Assembly (NCBI RefSeq): GCF_900108335.1
Contig: NZ_FNVT01000011.1
Coordinates: forward strand, 323,880-387,879
Length of the DNA stretch: 64,000 bases
Direction: 5' to 3'
Source of the DNA: Nonomuraea solani
GTDB taxonomy: Bacteria > Actinomycetota > Actinomycetes > Streptosporangiales > Streptosporangiaceae
Shown here: positions 44,937 through 53,239 of the stretch, in pieces
How the letters are laid out: the number at the start of each line of letters is the position of its first letter
Position numbering within the stretch: position 1 is the first letter of the stretch
Notes under the pieces: model-generated
The model's input: the letters and a program-made list of their open reading frames with translations, nothing else
The model's database searches: none
What the model was told of the DNA's origin: nothing
Made by a program: the position numbers and the translations under genes

Positions 44937-45218
44937 TCATGAACGGACCAGGCGCGCGATCGCCGCGGACGCCTCTTTCACTTTCGCCTCGGCCTCGGGC
45001 CCGCCGGTGTTGATCGCGTCGGCGACGCAGTGGGAGATGTGCTCCTCCAGCAGCCCCAGAGCCACCGCCTGCAGCGCCCGGGTGGCCGCGGAGACCTGGG
45101 TCAGCACGTCGATGCAGTAGGCGTCGTCATCGACCATCCGCTGCAGACCCCTGATCTGCCCCTCGATCCGCCTGAGGCGCGTCAGATATGCCTGCTTGTC
45201 TCCGCTGTACCCATGCAT
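44937..45218 (-). CDS. CsoR/RcnR-family metal-sensing repressor
   Basis: 93-aa all-helical repressor. The copper ligands of CsoR are present: Cys in DAYCIDVLTQ, His and Cys in EEHISHCV; RLRRIEGQIRGLQRMV at the start is the family signature. Likely senses Cu(I) and derepresses a copper exporter, but no exporter lies beside it. ATG 45218 is chosen; the frame upstream to 45278 is open but unlikely. A short palindrome sits right before it. Confidence 0.9.
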   Translation of the reverse strand: MHGYSGDKQAYLTRLRRIEGQIRGLQRMVDDDAYCIDVLTQVSAATRALQAVALGLLEEHISHCVADAINTGGPEAEAKVKEASAAIARLVRS

Positions 45219-45228
45219 GGCTCTACGG

Positions 45229-45243
45229 TACCCGTTGCAGGTA
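45229..45243. promoter_or_regulatory. Candidate CsoR operator
   Basis: TACCCGTTGCAGGTA, a partial dyad with the TACC...GGTA ends found in CsoR sites, in the 29-bp gap between the glycosyltransferase stop and the CsoR start. Autoregulation is typical of the family; weak evidence. Confidence 0.4.
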
Positions 45244-45247
45244 TCAG

Positions 45248-46315
45248 TCAGCGGAGATCCGCGATGAGCTTCTCCCACTGCTCGGCCACCTCGTCGGCCG
45301 AGTGGCGCACCGCCGTGTCGAGCGCGCCCGCCGCCAGGGAGCGCCGCCTGCGCTCGTCGTCGATCAGCGCCAGCAGCGCCGACGCGAAGAGCTGCAGCTC
45401 GCCCTCCGCCTCGGGCACCAGCACCCCGTTGTAGCCCGTCGCCACGAACTCCCTGGGCCCTCTGGCGCCCTCGAAGGCCACCACGGGCACCCCGCAGCCC
45501 ATGGCCTCCAGCACCGTCATGCCCAGGTCCTCGCTGCGCGAGGTGCTGGCCACGATCGAGGCCTTGGCGAACTCACCCGCCAGGTCAGGTGTCGTGCCCA
45601 TGAAGTAGACGTGGTTGTGCAGGTTGAGGTCGCGCACCAGCGAGCGCAGCAGGCGCTCCTCGGGGCCGCCGCCGTAGAGCCGCAGCCGCCAGTCGGGCCG
45701 CTTGTCCGCCACGATGGCGAACGCCTTGATCAGCCGGTCGTACGCCTTCACCGGCACCCACCGCCCGCCGGCGGCCACGATGCGGTTGTCCATCCGCGAG
45801 CGCGGCCACGGGCCGCCCGGCAGCGCGTCCAGCACGGCGTGCACGGCGGTCCCGTCGCCGAGGAGCTTGGTCCACTCCTCCTGGGCCGACTCCGTGGCCG
45901 TCACGACGGCGCTCAGGCGCGGATAGAAGCGTTTGACCGGAGCCGGGACGGCCGGGCGCCCCCACTCGCGGGCGATCTTGATGATCTCGCGCGGCGCGTG
46001 CCTGGCGGCCTGGACGCCGATCCCCGGCCTGGTCGTGATGAGGACGTCGGACTTGAGGTTGCGCAGCATCCGCCACAGGGCCACCTCGGTGCGCACCTGC
46101 CCGCTCGGGAACAGGTGCCTGACCCCGGGCCTGGCGTCGATCACGCTGCGCATGGCCACCTTGGGGCCGACGGGGAAGAACGGCTTCTCCTTCTGCCGCC
46201 GGACACTGATCACCTCGACGTCGTGCCGTTCCGCCAGGGCGGTCGCGAGGTTCAGCGTGGCTCGTACGTCGCCGCGCATGCCGTACGCGGAGGCGAGGAC
46301 CAGGCTGACCTTCAT
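45248..46315 (-). CDS. GT4-family glycosyltransferase
   Basis: 355-aa GT-B glycosyltransferase of the GT4 type. Acceptor side starts MKVSLVLASAYGMRGDVRAT; donor side shows AAGGRWVPVKAYDRLIKAF, LRLYGGGPEERLLRSLV, SRSEDLGMTVLEAMGCGVPV and VAFEGARGPREFV, the E-x7-E region. Probably adds sugars to a cell-wall or teichoic-type polymer. ATG overlaps the preceding gene's stop (ATGA), so the pair is co-translated. Confidence 0.88.
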   Translation of the reverse strand: MKVSLVLASAYGMRGDVRATLNLATALAERHDVEVISVRRQKEKPFFPVGPKVAMRSVIDARPGVRHLFPSGQVRTEVALWRMLRNLKSDVLITTRPGIGVQAARHAPREIIKIAREWGRPAVPAPVKRFYPRLSAVVTATESAQEEWTKLLGDGTAVHAVLDALPGGPWPRSRMDNRIVAAGGRWVPVKAYDRLIKAFAIVADKRPDWRLRLYGGGPEERLLRSLVRDLNLHNHVYFMGTTPDLAGEFAKASIVASTSRSEDLGMTVLEAMGCGVPVVAFEGARGPREFVATGYNGVLVPEAEGELQLFASALLALIDDERRRRSLAAGALDTAVRHSADEVAEQWEKLIADLR

Positions 46316-47109
46316 CCACCGACCTCGATCCGCAGCTCGTCGTCGGCGGTGTAGCAGGGTCTGATGGGCACGCCGTCGACCTTGAACGACGGATAGTGCA
46401 GCCGGCGTCGTTTGCCGTCGACGTCGTCGAGCCGCGCGCCCAGCCGCAGCGGCGTGGGCACCCCCTCGACCTCCAGCGCGGGCTCCCAGGTGCCGCCGCC
46501 GTCGGGGTCGGCGGCCAGCACGTCGACCAGCGAGACGGCCGCGTGGAAGCGCACGCCCTGCACGGTCGCCGTGGCCGACACCCGGGCGTTGGTCTGGCGG
46601 CGGTCGAGGGTCATCGTGGCCTCGTGGCGCGAGTCGTCGTCCTCCAGCCCCGTGAACGCCAGCAGCCCCATGACCTCGAAGCGGCCTTCCCTGAAGTAGA
46701 TCGAGCGCACCTCGGCCACCGGCTCCGCGTCGGAGATCTTCAGCGCCAGGAAACCGTTGCGCGTGCGGTAGGTGCGGTAGGCGAGGGTCCGCCGGCACAG
46801 CGCGTACGTGTCGAGATGGTCGAGTGAGAAGCCGGGATCGACGCTGCGGAGCCTGCTGCGCCTGCCCTCACGGCGCAGATAGGCGTCCCAGCGCCCGGCG
46901 CTGAGCTCCAGTGGCTCCAGCGAGACCGCCAGCGTGGCCTCGCGGGCCCGCGCGCCTGGCGTGCCGAGCAGCACGTCGCGTTCCACCCCCGTGGTGCGAT
47001 GCCTGAGAACGAGTTCGGTGCCGTTTTCCAGTGGTTCGTCGATGGCTAGTCGCAGGGACAGGACGTCGGCCAGGGTGACTTCGGCGTCCGTGACGACGAC
47101 GCCCATCAC
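46312..47109 (-). CDS. Beta-rich protein coupled to the GT4 glycosyltransferase
   Basis: 265-aa soluble protein of unknown function, mainly beta: ENGTELVLRHRTTGVERDV, RRTLAYRTYRTRNGFLALKI, PSFKVDGVPIRPCYTADDEL. No catalytic motif recognised. It is translationally coupled to the glycosyltransferase (4-bp overlap), so probably acts in the same polymer pathway, as beta-sandwich modules do next to teichoic-acid transferases. GTG 47109 or ATG 47106 both follow GGGGAGGGGG. Confidence 0.65.
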   Translation of the reverse strand: MMGVVVTDAEVTLADVLSLRLAIDEPLENGTELVLRHRTTGVERDVLLGTPGARAREATLAVSLEPLELSAGRWDAYLRREGRRSRLRSVDPGFSLDHLDTYALCRRTLAYRTYRTRNGFLALKISDAEPVAEVRSIYFREGRFEVMGLLAFTGLEDDDSRHEATMTLDRRQTNARVSATATVQGVRFHAAVSLVDVLAADPDGGGTWEPALEVEGVPTPLRLGARLDDVDGKRRRLHYPSFKVDGVPIRPCYTADDELRIEVGG

Positions 47110-47213
47110 GAGCCCCCTCCCCGTCGAATAAGGCCATGCGACGTTGAGGTTACCGTGATTTTCCCGTTATGTGGATGCCGGATTTCTCGTAGTCACAGCC
47201 GTTGACATGCGAA

Positions 47214-47240
47214 ACTCCTCCACAAGAGCTGTGGAGGAGT
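47214..47240 (-). terminator. Terminator hairpin after the EtfD-like gene
   Basis: Perfect 11-bp stem ACTCCTCCACA / TGTGGAGGAGT with a 5-nt loop. Read on the minus strand it follows the stop at 47255 by 14 nt and is followed by TTTCG. It isolates the next unit starting at 47109. Confidence 0.75.
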
Positions 47241-47254
47241 CCGACTATCAGTGG

Positions 47255-49372
47255 TCAGGAAGCGCCTTTGACAGATTTGATCAAGAGCTGGGCCACGTCC
47301 ACGACTTCGAGCGTCTCCTTGGCCTCGCCGTTGTTCTTCTTCTCGTTGATGGCGTCGCCGAGCATGACCATGCAGAACGGGCAGGCGGTCGAGACCGTGT
47401 CAGGATCGGTGGTCAGCGCCTCGTCCACGCGCTCGGTGTTGATGCGCTTGCCGATGCGCTCCTCCATCCACATGCGCGCGCCGCCGGCGCCGCAGCAGAA
47501 GCCCCGATCCTTGTGGCGGTGCATCTCCTGGGTGGTGACGCCCGGCACCTTCGCCATGATGTCGCGCGGCTGGGAGTAAACCTTGTTGTGACGGCCGAGG
47601 AAGCACGGGTCGTGGTAGGTGATCTTCTCCTCGATCGGCGTGATCGGGGTGAGCAGGCCCTCGTCGACCAGCTTGGACAGCAACTGCGTGTGGTGCACGA
47701 CCTCGTACGTGCCGCCGAGCTGCGGATATTCGTTGGCGAGCGTGTTGAAGCAGTGGGGGCAGGTGGCCACGATCTTCTTGACGCCGGCCTCGTTGAGCGT
47801 CTCGATGTTCTGCTGGGCCAGCATGTTGAACAGATATTCCATGCCGAGCCGCCGGGCCGGGTCGCCGGTGCACGCCTCCATCGGGCCGAGCACGGCGAAC
47901 TTCACGCCCGCGATGTGCAGCAGCTCCGCGACGGCCTTGGTGGTCTTCTTGGCCCGGTCTTCGAGCGCGCCCGCGCAGCCCACCCAGAACAGATATTCCG
48001 TGTCCTCGGGCATCTTCTCCTCGACGAGCTCGACCTCGAAGTCGAGCTCCTCGATCCAGTCGGCCCGCTTCATCTCGGACATGCCCCACGGGTTGCCCTT
48101 GTTCTCCAGGTTCTTCACCATCACTCCCGCCTCGGACGGGAACGACGACTCCACCATCACCTGGTAGCGGCGCATGTCGAGGATGTGGTCGATGTGCTCG
48201 ATGTCCACCGGGCACTGCTCGACGCAGGCGCCGCAGTTGGTGCACGACCACAGGACGTCGGGGTGGATCACGCCCTCCTCGCCGACGAGCGGCTTCTCCA
48301 GCAGCGCGAGCACGTCGGTGTCCTTGTGCTCGACGCCGCCGGCGGCCGCCATCAGGTAGGGGGCCACCTTGAAGGCGTGGTCACGCTGGTCGAGGATGAG
48401 CATCTTGGGCGAGAGCGGCTTGTCGGTGTTCCACGCGGGGCACTGCGACTGGCAGCGGCCGCACTCCGTACAGGAGTAGAAGTCGAGGAAGCCCTTCCAC
48501 GTCGTGTCGCCGATCTTGCCGCGCCCGAGCCGCTCCGGATCGAGATCCTCGTCCTCGAAGTCGACCGGCTTGCCGTCGACGCGCATCTCCGGCGCGCCGC
48601 CCAGGCCGTCGGGGCGGCGCGAGAAGAGCACGTTGAGCGGGGCGGTGAAGATGTGCAGGTGCTTGGAGTTCACCACGATGACCAGGAACACCAGCATGAA
48701 GCCGATGTGCAGGAGCAGCGCGATCTCCTCCAGCAGCGTGCTCGCGGGCAGCGCGTCGCCGAGCGCGAGCGAGACGAACGCGCCGGAGGAGTAGGGGAAG
48801 TTGCCGTTGGCGGCGGCCGCGCCACGGGCGAGGAAGAGCGTCCAGATGATGTTGAAGATCATGAACAGGACGAGCCACGCGCCGCCCAGGTGCGAGCCGG
48901 AGAAGCGGGAGCGGCGGCCTAGCGTCTTGGGCGAGTTCTTGAGCCGGATGACGGCGAAGGCGACCAGGCCCAGCACGCAGGCGACCGCGATGAAGTCCTG
49001 CAGGAAGCCGAGCACCCCCCACGTCCCGATGAGCGGGATGTGGAAGTCGGGCGTGCCGGTGATCGCCCCCTGGATGATCGCGCCGTACGCCTCGATGTAG
49101 ACGGTCAGCAGGATGAAGAACGCCCACATGACGAAGAAGTGAGCGACGCCCGACGGCGTCCACTTGAGCAGCTTCTTCTGCCCGAACACCTCGACGAGCT
49201 GAGCCTTGACCTCATCGCCCGCGTGCGCCTTGGCATATTCGATCCGCTCGGGCGCGGGTGGCCCCACGGTCGCGAGTTTGAACAGGAACAGCGTCCTGCG
49301 ACCGGCGACCGCGACCGCCAGGACGGTCATGACGAGCCCGATGATGGCTACCCAGAGCACGGGTCCTCCCAC
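47255..49372 (-). CDS. Membrane (Fe-S) reductase, EtfD-like (electron-transfer-flavoprotein:quinone oxidoreductase)
   Basis: 705-aa membrane protein combining a heme-b/NarI-like N-terminus (about five helices to residue 260), two 4Fe-4S clusters (CTECGRCQSQCP and CTNCGACVEQCPVD) and two CCG domains of heterodisulfide-reductase type (CTGDPARR region and GFCCGAGGARMWMEER). Mycobacterial EtfD (Rv0338c type) has this plan and passes electrons from EtfAB to menaquinone in fatty-acid beta-oxidation; I infer the same role. No etfA/etfB in the window. ATG 49372 has GGGAGGACC upstream. Single-gene unit with its own terminator. Confidence 0.9.
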   Translation of the reverse strand: MGGPVLWVAIIGLVMTVLAVAVAGRRTLFLFKLATVGPPAPERIEYAKAHAGDEVKAQLVEVFGQKKLLKWTPSGVAHFFVMWAFFILLTVYIEAYGAIIQGAITGTPDFHIPLIGTWGVLGFLQDFIAVACVLGLVAFAVIRLKNSPKTLGRRSRFSGSHLGGAWLVLFMIFNIIWTLFLARGAAAANGNFPYSSGAFVSLALGDALPASTLLEEIALLLHIGFMLVFLVIVVNSKHLHIFTAPLNVLFSRRPDGLGGAPEMRVDGKPVDFEDEDLDPERLGRGKIGDTTWKGFLDFYSCTECGRCQSQCPAWNTDKPLSPKMLILDQRDHAFKVAPYLMAAAGGVEHKDTDVLALLEKPLVGEEGVIHPDVLWSCTNCGACVEQCPVDIEHIDHILDMRRYQVMVESSFPSEAGVMVKNLENKGNPWGMSEMKRADWIEELDFEVELVEEKMPEDTEYLFWVGCAGALEDRAKKTTKAVAELLHIAGVKFAVLGPMEACTGDPARRLGMEYLFNMLAQQNIETLNEAGVKKIVATCPHCFNTLANEYPQLGGTYEVVHHTQLLSKLVDEGLLTPITPIEEKITYHDPCFLGRHNKVYSQPRDIMAKVPGVTTQEMHRHKDRGFCCGAGGARMWMEERIGKRINTERVDEALTTDPDTVSTACPFCMVMLGDAINEKKNNGEAKETLEVVDVAQLLIKSVKGAS

Positions 49373-49497
49373 AGACGACGTTGGCTGTCAGCGTACGGTC
49401 ACCCGCTTCGCGGGCATCTCACGCGATCCTACCCACGAGTAACTTTTTTACGATACGCGACATACCCTAAGGTCATCGTCGGTTACAGAACAATGCT

Positions 49498-50082
49498 CTA
49501 ACCCGTGAAGTACCTCTGGACGGTGGGCGCCAGAATCTCCACCAGCTCATCATGGCTCGCGCTGGCCATCGGCTCCAGCTTGATCACGTAACGCGCCATG
49601 ACCACGCCGAACATCTGCGCGAACGCCGCCTCGATCCGCAGGTGCGGCACCTGCAGCCGCTCGGCCACCTGATAGAGCAGCGCGTTGGAGATGAACTCCC
49701 TGAACATCGCGGCCGCCTGCTCGTTGGTCATCGCCGAGCGGATCAGCGCCACCATCGGCTCCCGCGTCTCCGGCGAGGCGGTGACCCGCAGGAGGAGCCG
49801 GACCAGCCGCTCCCCGATCTCCTCGCGCGGCCCGTCGACCAGCAGCGGGATGACGTCGTGCGGGGTGATCGGGAGCTGCATGGCCGCCGCGAACATGCCC
49901 TCTTTGGTGTCGAAATAGTGGTGTACGAGCGCGGGATCGACCTTGGCCTCCCGCGCGATGCCCCGCACGGTGGCCTTGTCGAAGCCCTTCTCGGCGAACA
50001 CCCTGCGCGCGGCCGTGAGGATCTCACCGCGCGTGTCGGCCGAGCCCGGCCGGCGGCCGGGGCGCCGCGTCTCCGGCGTCAT
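49498..50082 (-). CDS. TetR-family transcriptional regulator
   Basis: 194-aa repressor. Helix-turn-helix: TRGEILTAARRVFAEKGFDK, TVRGIAREAKVDPALVHHYF, DTKEGMFAAAM. The C-terminal ligand domain resembles the group with a tetracyclin repressor-like fold near AAFAQMFGVVMARYV. ATG 50082 overlaps the methyltransferase stop (ATGA). Last gene of a three-gene chain; target genes unknown, possibly its own operon. Confidence 0.9.
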   Translation of the reverse strand: MTPETRRPGRRPGSADTRGEILTAARRVFAEKGFDKATVRGIAREAKVDPALVHHYFDTKEGMFAAAMQLPITPHDVIPLLVDGPREEIGERLVRLLLRVTASPETREPMVALIRSAMTNEQAAAMFREFISNALLYQVAERLQVPHLRIEAAFAQMFGVVMARYVIKLEPMASASHDELVEILAPTVQRYFTG

Positions 50083-50852
50083 CGGCCCACCGCCAGGTAG
50101 ACCCGCATCGGCACGGACAGCACGCCCTCGGGGAACGCCTTGCGCAGCTCCGCCCGCTGCCCCTCGACCAGTTCGTCTGCGCGATCCGCAGACAGCGCTG
50201 CCATGTAGGAGTGCGAGCGCAGGTCGAGCAGGAAGTCCTCGATGCCGACCAGCCGGGTCCAGGGGATCCAGCGTTCCTCGATCACCTCGAAGGCGGCGGC
50301 GATCGGCGGCACCGACCACTCCTCGACCGCCGGGCCGTAGTAGGCCGGGACCGCCTCGGCCAGGCGGGCCTCATAGGCGGCCAGCCACTCGGCCTGGGCC
50401 GCGTGGTTGAAGTTCCAGCAGCCCGCGATCGCGCCGTCGGGCCGCAGCACCCGCCTGGCCTCGGCGATCGAGCTCACCGGGTCGAGCCAGTGCCACGACT
50501 GGGCGTAGGTCACCAGGTCGGCCACCCCGTCGGCCAGCGGCAGCGCGTTGCCGTCGGCCAGCACCGCCGCGACGGGCGTGCCCTGCTCACCGGCCGTCTT
50601 GGACACCAGCCTGGCGAGCATCTCCACGCCCGGGTCGACCGCGATGACCTGCGAGCCGCGCACCCTCAGCGCGCGCGTCAGGATGCCCGTGCCCGCGCCG
50701 ATGTCCACCGTGGTGGCGCCGTCGAGATCGACGCCGGACGCCTCGCTCAGGGCGCGGTAGAGCTCGTCGGGATAGCCGGGCCGGCCCGCGTCATATGCGT
50801 CCGCCACCCGGTCGAACACCCTGCCGAGATCCTTGATGGGGCCTATGTTCAT
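50079..50852 (-). CDS. Class I SAM-dependent methyltransferase
   Basis: 257-aa methyltransferase: FDRVADAYDAGRPGYPDELY at the N-terminus, SAM motif I TVDIGAGTGILTRAL, motif II VIAVDPGVEML, and the post-I region ADLVTYAQSWHWLDP. This group usually methylates small molecules. Overlaps by four bases with genes on both sides. Substrate unknown. Confidence 0.88.
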   Translation of the reverse strand: MNIGPIKDLGRVFDRVADAYDAGRPGYPDELYRALSEASGVDLDGATTVDIGAGTGILTRALRVRGSQVIAVDPGVEMLARLVSKTAGEQGTPVAAVLADGNALPLADGVADLVTYAQSWHWLDPVSSIAEARRVLRPDGAIAGCWNFNHAAQAEWLAAYEARLAEAVPAYYGPAVEEWSVPPIAAAFEVIEERWIPWTRLVGIEDFLLDLRSHSYMAALSADRADELVEGQRAELRKAFPEGVLSVPMRVYLAVGR

Positions 50853-51658
50853 GTGGACGCCGCCAGGTGCAGCCTGGCGAAGGCCAGCCCCTCCGCCAGA
50901 TCGTCGATCCGCTCGGTCCGGCTGGCGGCCTTACGTGTGTTGATCTCCAGCACCACCAGGCCCGTGTAACCGGTGCCCGCGAGGCGCTCCAGCATCGGCG
51001 CGCACGGCTGGTTGCCCCTGCCGGGCACCAGGTGCTCGTCCTTGTTCGTGACACCCAGGCCGTCGGCCAGGTGCAGGTGCGCGAGCCGGTCGCCGAGCTT
51101 GACGGCCATCTCCATGGCGTCGGAGCCCGACACGGCCGTGTGCGACAGGTCGAGCGTGACGTGCGGGAAGTCGTAGTCGACCGGGTTCCAGTCGGGCGAG
51201 TAGGGCACCACGTCGTTGCCCCGCGCCCGCAGCGGGAACATGTTCTCCACCGCGAACGTGACATTCGTCTCGTCGCGCATTCTGGCCAGCCCGCTCTCGA
51301 AGTCTTTCGCGTAGTCGCGCTGCCAGCGGAACGGCGGATGGACCACGACCGTCGAGGCCCCGAGGCGCTCGGCGGCCTTCTGCGCCTTGACCAGCTTGGC
51401 CCAGGGATCACGCCCCCAGACCCGCTGCGTGACGAGCAGACAGGGCGCGTGAATGGCCAGTACGGGAATTTCGTAGTGCTCGGAAAGCCGCTCGATCACG
51501 TCGATGTCCTGGCTCACCGGGTCGGCGCCGACCATGATTTCGACGCCGTCGTAACCCAGGCGAGCGGCCAGTTCGAACGCGTCAGGAGTGCGTTCCGGAT
51601 ATACCGAAGCGGTGGACAATGCGATCTTCGCATTGGGCACGCGGATGACATCAGCCAC
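50849..51658 (-). CDS. Sugar phosphate isomerase/epimerase-like TIM barrel
   Basis: 269-aa xylose-isomerase-like barrel (AP2Ec family). Metal-binding positions: HAPCLLVTQ, VVHPPFRWQ, FAVENMFPLR, LDLSHTAVSG, LHLADG and EINTRK. Members isomerise sugars or inositols. First gene of the chain with the methyltransferase and TetR genes. A 48-bp... short gap separates it from a divergent methyltransferase. Confidence 0.86.
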   Translation of the reverse strand: MADVIRVPNAKIALSTASVYPERTPDAFELAARLGYDGVEIMVGADPVSQDIDVIERLSEHYEIPVLAIHAPCLLVTQRVWGRDPWAKLVKAQKAAERLGASTVVVHPPFRWQRDYAKDFESGLARMRDETNVTFAVENMFPLRARGNDVVPYSPDWNPVDYDFPHVTLDLSHTAVSGSDAMEMAVKLGDRLAHLHLADGLGVTNKDEHLVPGRGNQPCAPMLERLAGTGYTGLVVLEINTRKAASRTERIDDLAEGLAFARLHLAAST

Positions 51659-51743
51659 GCTGCCAGCCTAAGCCGGTGACGGCCGATCTGGCGCGCGAGC
51701 CCCACTGGTGGCGGCTCACCGGAGGTGTTCTTACGCCTACGGT

Positions 51744-52448
51744 ATGGGCATGCCACGGATAGCCAGAGGTGCGATCCCGAGCCCGAATATCTGGAATGCG
51801 CCCCAGACGTACGAGCTCGAAAATCGCGCCGTCGACCCCGAAGGCGCGGCCGACGCGGCGATGCGCGACCTGCGCCCCTGGGACGGCGCCACCGTGCTCG
51901 ACATCGGCTGCGGCACCGGCTACCACCTGCCGATCCTGTCCGCCGGGGCGTCGCGGGTGATCGGCGTGGAGCCGCACGGCGACCTGGCGCTGCTGGCGCG
52001 CCGCCGCTGCGCGGGGCTGGCCAACGTGACCGTGCACGCCGCCACCGCCCAGGACCTGCCGCTGGCCGACGCTTCCGTGGACGTGGCGATGGCGCGGTGG
52101 GCCTACTTCTTCGGTCCCGGCTGCGAGCCCGGCCTGCGCGAGCTGGCCCGGGTCGTACGCCGTGGCGGGGCCGCCTTCGTCCTCGACCTCGACGCCACGC
52201 GGGGCTCGTTCGGCCGCTGGTTCTCCCGTACCGTGCCCACCTATTCCGCCCGCGAGGTGGAGGCGTTCTGGACCCGGCAGGGCTGGCAGCGGCGGCCCCT
52301 CGACCTCCGGATGGCCTTCGAGCGGCGCGCGGACCTGGAGGCGGTGCTGCGCATCGAGTTCACGCCCGAGGTGGCCGAGCAGGCCATCGCCGAGACGCCC
52401 GGCCTGGAGCTGGCCTATCCGAACGTCCTGCGCTGGCGCCACTTCTGA
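51744..52448 (+). CDS. Class I SAM-dependent methyltransferase
   Basis: 234-aa methyltransferase, starting MGMPRIARGAIPSPNIWN. SAM motif I TVLDIGCGTGYHLPIL, motif II RVIGVEPHG, and LPLADASVDVAMARWAYFF. ATG 51744 or 51750; GTG 51708 is unlikely. Divergent from the TIM-barrel gene. The acceptor is unknown. Confidence 0.87.
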   Translation: MGMPRIARGAIPSPNIWNAPQTYELENRAVDPEGAADAAMRDLRPWDGATVLDIGCGTGYHLPILSAGASRVIGVEPHGDLALLARRRCAGLANVTVHAATAQDLPLADASVDVAMARWAYFFGPGCEPGLRELARVVRRGGAAFVLDLDATRGSFGRWFSRTVPTYSAREVEAFWTRQGWQRRPLDLRMAFERRADLEAVLRIEFTPEVAEQAIAETPGLELAYPNVLRWRHF

Positions 52449-52451
52449 GGC

Positions 52452-52483
52452 TTGACATTGACGTCGGTGTCAACGTTTACCCT
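52452..52483 (+). promoter_or_regulatory. MerR-type promoter with dyad in a long spacer
   Basis: TTGACA (-35) at 52452-52457 is followed by the dyad TTGAC-N6-GTCAA at 52458-52473 and a -10-like TACCCT at 52478-52483, spacer about 20 bp. Overlong spacers filled by a dyad are the hallmark of MerR-activated promoters. Confidence 0.75.
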
Positions 52484-52489
52484 GGCCAT

Positions 52490-52858
52490 ATGCGCATCGG
52501 TGAGCTGGCGGAACGCACCGGAGTGAGCACCCGCTCGCTCCGCTACTACGAGCAGCACGGGCTGCTCAGCGCCCGCCGGAGCCCGAACGGCTACCGCGAC
52601 TACAGCGAGGACGACGTCAGGCTCGTGTCCGAAATCCGGGCCCTGCTCAGCGTCGGCTTCACCCTGGAGGACACGCGGCCGTTCGTCGACTGCCTGCGCC
52701 GGGGGCACAGCACGGGCGGCTCATGCTCCGAGTCGGTCGAGGTCTACGAGCGCAAGCTCAACGAGATCGACGCGGAGATCCGCGCCCTGCTCGCGCGCCG
52801 CGCGGAGGTGGCCGCTCAGCTCTCCCGGTCATGTCCGGGTTGTTTCGTAAGGGGATGA
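52490..52858 (+). CDS. MerR-family regulator with cysteine-rich C-terminus
   Basis: 122-aa activator: MRIGELAERTGVSTRSLRYY for the recognition helix, GLLSARRSPNGYRDYSEDD for the wing, dimerisation helix near 85-105. Cysteines at FVDCLRRGH, GGSCSES and SRSCPGCFVRG suggest thiol or metal sensing. It directly precedes a thioredoxin gene (2-nt gap or 4-bp overlap), supporting redox sensing. ATG 52490; the longer open frame upstream is the shadow of the methyltransferase. Confidence 0.88.
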   Translation: MRIGELAERTGVSTRSLRYYEQHGLLSARRSPNGYRDYSEDDVRLVSEIRALLSVGFTLEDTRPFVDCLRRGHSTGGSCSESVEVYERKLNEIDAEIRALLARRAEVAAQLSRSCPGCFVRG

Positions 52859-52860
52859 AG

Positions 52861-53166
52861 ATGATCACGTTGACCACCGACAACTACGAGGAGCAGGTGC
52901 TCAAGAGCGACAAGCCGGTGCTGGTCGAGTTCTGGGCCGAGTGGTGCGGGCCGTGCCGGATGGTGGGGCCCGTGCTGGAGCAGATCGAGGCCGAGCACGG
53001 CCTTACCATCGGCAAGCTCAACACCGACGAGAACCCGGAGATCATGGCCCGTTACGGGGTCATGGCCGTGCCGACGATGCTGCTGTTCGAGGGCGGCGAG
53101 CCGGTCAAGCAGATCGTGGGCGCCAAGCCGAAGCGCATGCTCGTCTCCGAACTGGGCCTGGCGTAG
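52861..53166 (+). CDS. trxA: Thioredoxin
   Basis: 101-aa thioredoxin with the active site FWAEWCGPCRMVGPVL (WCGPC) and the cis-Pro in VMAVPTMLLF. ATG 52861 has AAGGGG 6 nt upstream; ATG 52855 would add two residues and overlap the MerR stop. Co-transcribed with the MerR gene, which probably induces it under thiol stress. A third-gene partner such as thioredoxin reductase is absent. Confidence 0.93.
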   Translation: MITLTTDNYEEQVLKSDKPVLVEFWAEWCGPCRMVGPVLEQIEAEHGLTIGKLNTDENPEIMARYGVMAVPTMLLFEGGEPVKQIVGAKPKRMLVSELGLA

Positions 53167-53239
53167 TCCCTTCGATTTACCGGCCGATTCGTTCCCTCGG
53201 CCGATCCGAGGCGGGATCAACTCTCCTAACGTGGAGTTC

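Noticed and set aside
47171..48922. 583-codon open frame opposite the EtfD-like gene
   Set aside because: His/Val/Arg-rich shadow without motifs; its opposite frame holds Fe-S clusters and membrane helices.
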